From: JBBDNC01 sp040877875
Lineage (GTDB): Bacteria; Bacteroidota; Rhodothermia; Balneolales; Balneolaceae
Assembly (NCBI GenBank): GCA_040877875.1
Contig: JBBDNC010000156.1
Span: 4,041-68,040 of the forward strand
Direction: 5' to 3'
DNA: 64,000 nt
In this document: piece by piece, positions 60,877 to 64,000 of the stretch
Layout of the letters: each line of letters begins with the position of its first letter
Numbering within the stretch: position 1 is the first letter of the stretch
The notes under the pieces: model-generated
The model's input: only the letters and a program-made list of their open reading frames with translations
The model's database searches: none
Told to the model about the DNA's origin: nothing
Translations under genes and position numbers: made by a program

Positions 60877-62285
60877 AAGGGGTCCTCTGTGTTTGAATTT
60901 AGAATTTGTCTTAATCCGCTGATGATGTCGTTAAATTCAGTTCCTTCATATTTCCGGATAACGTTTCCTTCACTGTCCACCAGGATACGGGTGGGAATGA
61001 CATTGATATTAAACTGATCGCGAAGTTCCTCTTCATCAAATGAGCCGGGCCGGGCTACATGCCAAAGCCGGGGTCGTTCACTAAAGAACGCGTTGACCAT
61101 CACTTCGGACGACCTGATAGGGATCGTTACAAACTCAATACCATAATTCTTGTAAATATGGTAAATTGCGATCCCCCGGTCATATTGCTGTTGATACAGC
61201 CTGTTATCCAGTTGGGTTAATTCAAGTAAATAGGCCGATCCCAGCATCGAATGTTTGGTAATCCGTTCGTCCTCTATGGTCCGGACCTGAAAGTCCGGCA
61301 CCTCAGCTCCGGGAGCAAGAGAGGTCAGATCGTATTCAAAACGATCGATCCAGCTCCGGCTTTCCGGAATCTCGGTATATTCTTGTTTGAATTGACGGAG
61401 GAGCCTTCTTGCATCTTCAACCCTCGCGCTGTCATACAATAATTCAATCCGGTTTCTTTGCAGGTCCATACTGAATTCACTGCTTGAGTGATACGTGTCC
61501 AGGGTATCCAGAAAGGCCAAAGCACTCTCAAGACTGACATTACGGGCATAGTATCGGAGACCGATCCGGGAAGCAAACGGGACAAACCTGCTGTCAGAGC
61601 GAACTAGTTCCCGCAAACGTTCCATCATGAGTTCATGATCCCATCCTTCCAAAAGAGCAACGGATGAAATCGCAGCTCGTTCACCCGCAAACGGGTCATC
61701 ATATTCTCTGTGGAAGTCCCAGAAGAGATTACTCCATTTCATGATTTCAATCTCAAGTGAATCCCCCGTTACAAGTCCGGCATTGACAAACTGGAAAACT
61801 CGGTTGATCCCATTCTCGAGACGTTCGTATTTTTGATATAAATCATTTTCCCGGGAGATCAGCTCGGCGGTTTCCTGAAAATCCGGAAGTTCGGCGTTAA
61901 CACGTATCGTGTCACCGTCCGCAAGTACCAGATCCTGGTATGCAAGCCGTTCATCGTGCCTGGAAATAAACAAAGAATACATATTACGATTTTCGAATTG
62001 AGCCGTTCCCTCAAAAAATCCCTGACGGTCCGTTTCCGCATAAAAAACCGTATCCGTTAATTCCCCCAGTGTATCGGGGGACCCGATAAAAAGCTGAATC
62101 CCGGAATAATTGGCTGTTGTGTCCAGTTCGGCATCTACGGTGATCTGGCCGTGTATAAATGCCCTGTCTTTTTGACCGGTGTCAGGAGAACTGCAACCCG
62201 TAATCAAAAAACTGTAGAACAGTATGGATAAGAAAAGAATGAAGTAGACTGCCCTAATCATGTTAATAGGATATAGAGTATTCAA
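60873..62285 (-). CDS. Thioredoxin-fold lipoprotein without redox cysteines
   Basis: A 470-aa lipoprotein: signal helix ending at SFLITGC (lipidated Cys31; Met9 is an alternative start). It has an N-terminal beta-domain (about 45-130, FIHGQITVDAELDTTANY, like DUF4369), a helical middle (about 140-320), and a C-terminal thioredoxin-like domain (about 330-460: APGAEVPDFQVRTIEDERIT, FNINVIPTRILVDSEGNVIRKYEG). TlpA/ResA-like proteins have a CxxC after the first strand; here the place reads LGSAYLLELTQLDN, with no Cys, so it is unlikely to be an oxidoreductase. A periplasmic scaffold or binding role is inferred. It leads the tpiA-purD group. Confidence 0.8.
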   Translation of the reverse strand: MNTLYPINMIRAVYFILFLSILFYSFLITGCSSPDTGQKDRAFIHGQITVDAELDTTANYSGIQLFIGSPDTLGELTDTVFYAETDRQGFFEGTAQFENRNMYSLFISRHDERLAYQDLVLADGDTIRVNAELPDFQETAELISRENDLYQKYERLENGINRVFQFVNAGLVTGDSLEIEIMKWSNLFWDFHREYDDPFAGERAAISSVALLEGWDHELMMERLRELVRSDSRFVPFASRIGLRYYARNVSLESALAFLDTLDTYHSSSEFSMDLQRNRIELLYDSARVEDARRLLRQFKQEYTEIPESRSWIDRFEYDLTSLAPGAEVPDFQVRTIEDERITKHSMLGSAYLLELTQLDNRLYQQQYDRGIAIYHIYKNYGIEFVTIPIRSSEVMVNAFFSERPRLWHVARPGSFDEEELRDQFNINVIPTRILVDSEGNVIRKYEGTEFNDIISGLRQILNSNTEDPL

Positions 62286-62333
62286 GAGTGAGTGCTTCGT
62301 ATGGGTAGCTTACATCTCGTTCAAAACAATGTT

Positions 62334-63785
62334 TTAATCCTGTTCCAATTTTACTGAAATCAACTCTCGTACCTGTTTCGGGTTAGCTTTTCCTTTTGAC
62401 TGCTGCATAACCTGTCCGATAAAAAACCCGATTAAATTCTTTTTTCCATTCTTGAAGCGTTCTACCTCATCCGGATTATCTGCAATAACCTTTTCAATAA
62501 TCGGTTCGATGAAATCCGTATCGGAGACCTGTACAAGATTCATCTCTTCAGCCAACTTCTTAGCCTGTTTCTCACTGACAACCATCTCATTAAAGATTTT
62601 CTGCATGGCAGAAGAGTTGATTTTATCATCTTCCTTCAGTTGGATCAACTCGGCCAATCGAGCGGTCTCAATCGGGAAATCCCGAATACCGATACTCTTT
62701 TCATTCAGAACTCTGAGTACTTCTGTCATCACGAGATTCGCAACAGCTTTGGGTCGGTCCAGGTATTCAAGTATAGATTCGTAATAGTCCGCCAGATATC
62801 GATTTTCGGTCAGAGTCCTTGCATCTTCTTCGCTTAGATCATATTCACTCATAAAACGTTCCAATCGCACATCCGGAAGCTCCGGCAGTTCTTCACGCAC
62901 TTCTTCCAGCAATTCTTCGGTGACCACCACAGGCGGAATATCCGGTTCCGGAAAGTACCGATAGTCATGAGCTTCCTCTTTGGTTCTCATCTCCCGGGTT
63001 TGCAATTTGTTGGCATCCCACAGCAAAGTTTGCTGAATAACCTCTTCACCCGACTCTGCCATATCAATTTGCCGAAGGATTTCGAAATCGATCGCTCTTT
63101 CAACATTCCGGAACGAATTCATGTTTTTCAATTCGGTACGGGTACCGAACTCCTTCTGTCCCCGTGGTCGAATCGAAACATTGGCGTCGCACCGCAAGCT
63201 CCCCTCTTCCATATTCCCGTCACAAATCTCAAGATACTGAACAATCTGTTTGATTTTAGTCAGATATTCATAGGCTTCCCTGGCAGTCCGAAGATCCGGC
63301 TCCGAAACAATCTCAATAAGAGGGACTCCTGCACGGTTTAAATCTACAAGAGTATGATACGGATCCTGATCGTGAATGGACTTCCCGGCATCCTCTTCCA
63401 TATGAATCCGGGTAATGCCGATCGTCTTTTCATAGTCATCCAGCTCTATGTGGATACTGCCGTTGCTACAAATTGGAGTCTCAAATTGTGATATCTGGTA
63501 TCCTTTAGGTAAATCCGGATAAAAATAATTCTTGCGGGCAAAAATAGATTTCCGGGCGATTTCACACCCGGTTGCCAGCCCCATCCGCAGGATATACCGG
63601 ACCAGGTTTTCGTTCAATACAGGTAATGTGCCTGGATGTCCCAGACACAACGGCGTAACCTGGGTATTCGGTGCACCCCCGAATTCGGTTGAGACCGGTG
63701 CAAACGCCTTGCTCTCTGTCAGAAGCTGAGCATGCACCTCAAGACCGATTACGGCCTCGAACTTCTCATGTGCGATTGTTGACAT
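62334..63785 (-). CDS. gatB: Asp-tRNA(Asn)/Glu-tRNA(Gln) amidotransferase subunit B
   Basis: A 483-aa partner of GatA that recognises misacylated tRNA and phosphorylates its carboxyl group. Features: N-terminal GLEVHAQLLTESKAF, HPGTLPVLN, YFYPDLPKGYQISQFETP, the GSLRCDANVSIRP block, and a C-terminal YqeY-like helical tail (KANPKQVRELISVKLEQ). Length is typical (about 480). The gene is not adjacent to gatA (48769-50295). It is followed 48 nt later by the lipoprotein gene, so co-transcription with tpiA-purD is possible. Confidence 0.96.
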   Translation of the reverse strand: MSTIAHEKFEAVIGLEVHAQLLTESKAFAPVSTEFGGAPNTQVTPLCLGHPGTLPVLNENLVRYILRMGLATGCEIARKSIFARKNYFYPDLPKGYQISQFETPICSNGSIHIELDDYEKTIGITRIHMEEDAGKSIHDQDPYHTLVDLNRAGVPLIEIVSEPDLRTAREAYEYLTKIKQIVQYLEICDGNMEEGSLRCDANVSIRPRGQKEFGTRTELKNMNSFRNVERAIDFEILRQIDMAESGEEVIQQTLLWDANKLQTREMRTKEEAHDYRYFPEPDIPPVVVTEELLEEVREELPELPDVRLERFMSEYDLSEEDARTLTENRYLADYYESILEYLDRPKAVANLVMTEVLRVLNEKSIGIRDFPIETARLAELIQLKEDDKINSSAMQKIFNEMVVSEKQAKKLAEEMNLVQVSDTDFIEPIIEKVIADNPDEVERFKNGKKNLIGFFIGQVMQQSKGKANPKQVRELISVKLEQD

Positions 63786-64000
63786 GAACGATTCTTTGAA
63801 TTTGCATTTGGAAAAGACAGAAGATAAAGAAGTTCAATAGGAATGTGAATTCTAAAAGTCATGAATCTATAAAACGACCTGTATACAAATCATCCTTTTT
63901 GGACAGTATAAACAAAACGTACAGCGTTCAATATTCAAGGAAGATCTTAAAAACCTTGAATTCCAACTTAAAAAATTGATTTTAGCATTTTAAATGGACG
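63786..64000. other. Upstream gap of gatB at the right edge
   Basis: About 215 nt of AT-rich sequence up to the window end. I see no ORF, tRNA or clear promoter pair. It presumably carries the gatB promoter. Confidence 0.35.

Noticed and set aside
1..64000. CRISPR arrays, rRNA operons, prophage or transposase genes
   Set aside because: I saw no regularly spaced repeats, no rRNA-like sequence and no phage or transposase motifs.

Overview
The window looks like a chromosome segment of a free-living Gram-negative bacterium of the Bacteroidota/Balneolota/Rhodothermota group. It has a TonB-dependent receptor with a carboxypeptidase-D regulatory-like domain, DUF4249 lipoproteins, a FecR anti-sigma factor, SatD/DUF3307, a BamA-like outer-membrane protein, loose lipoboxes and mid-range GC. 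A TAnnTTTG element sits just upstream of its only tRNA. The lineage is inferred from gene content, not from a marker gene.

Region 1 (1-9750, all minus strand) is one sulfate-assimilation block. In transcription order it holds a CRIGERS-type sulfurtransferase, cysI, cobA, cysH (APS-reductase type), a Met8-like siroheme dehydrogenase, an SLC13 permease with RCK domains, cysD and cysN (cut by the window edge). Together these give sulfate uptake, activation to APS, reduction to sulfite and sulfide, and the siroheme that CysI needs. Upstream lies what I regard as the best find: a promoter, an unannotated short ORF with six Cys codons (ECCCICCC), an antiterminator strand inside that ORF and an intrinsic terminator that shares the same 11 nt. 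This is the layout of a ribosome-mediated cysteine attenuator.

Region 2 (10-19.8 kb) holds rmuC, the N-terminal stump of a GMC oxidoreductase, a satD-DUF3307 pair and a decaying nutrient-uptake locus. That locus has a TonB receptor, two DUF4249 paralogues, a frameshifted fecR and the C-terminal stub of its ECF sigma factor. One DUF4249 gene is out of frame at a CTTT tetranucleotide tract in its signal-peptide region (possible phase variation). The fecR break coincides with a perfect 16-bp inverted repeat. Two of the three copies of a MITE-like element with 5-bp target duplications lie here; the third is at 46.6 kb.

Region 3 (19.8-27.4 kb) has polA, a SpoIIE/RsbU-type phosphatase, a PlsC acyltransferase and an SLC12-type transporter. 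Region 4 (27.5-38.9 kb, minus) is a compact type IV pilus/type II secretion-like locus: an atypical pilin with its own terminator, PilC, PilB, a cyclic-nucleotide-binding protein, PilT, a PilM-PilN fusion, a PilO-PilP-like fusion and a secretin ending in a SPOR-like domain.

Region 5 (38.9-64 kb) is mostly housekeeping: a PIN-domain toxin-antitoxin pair, tRNA-Leu(CAA), a degenerate AAA+ protein, a DEAD-box helicase, plsC, FKBP, queG, an ECF sigma factor, prmA, an M28 peptidase, gatA-tatA, a BamA-like protein, rlmD, YfcE, a GT2 glycosyltransferase, a LuxE-like protein, lipoprotein-tpiA-purD and gatB. No CRISPR array, prophage or transposase gene was seen.
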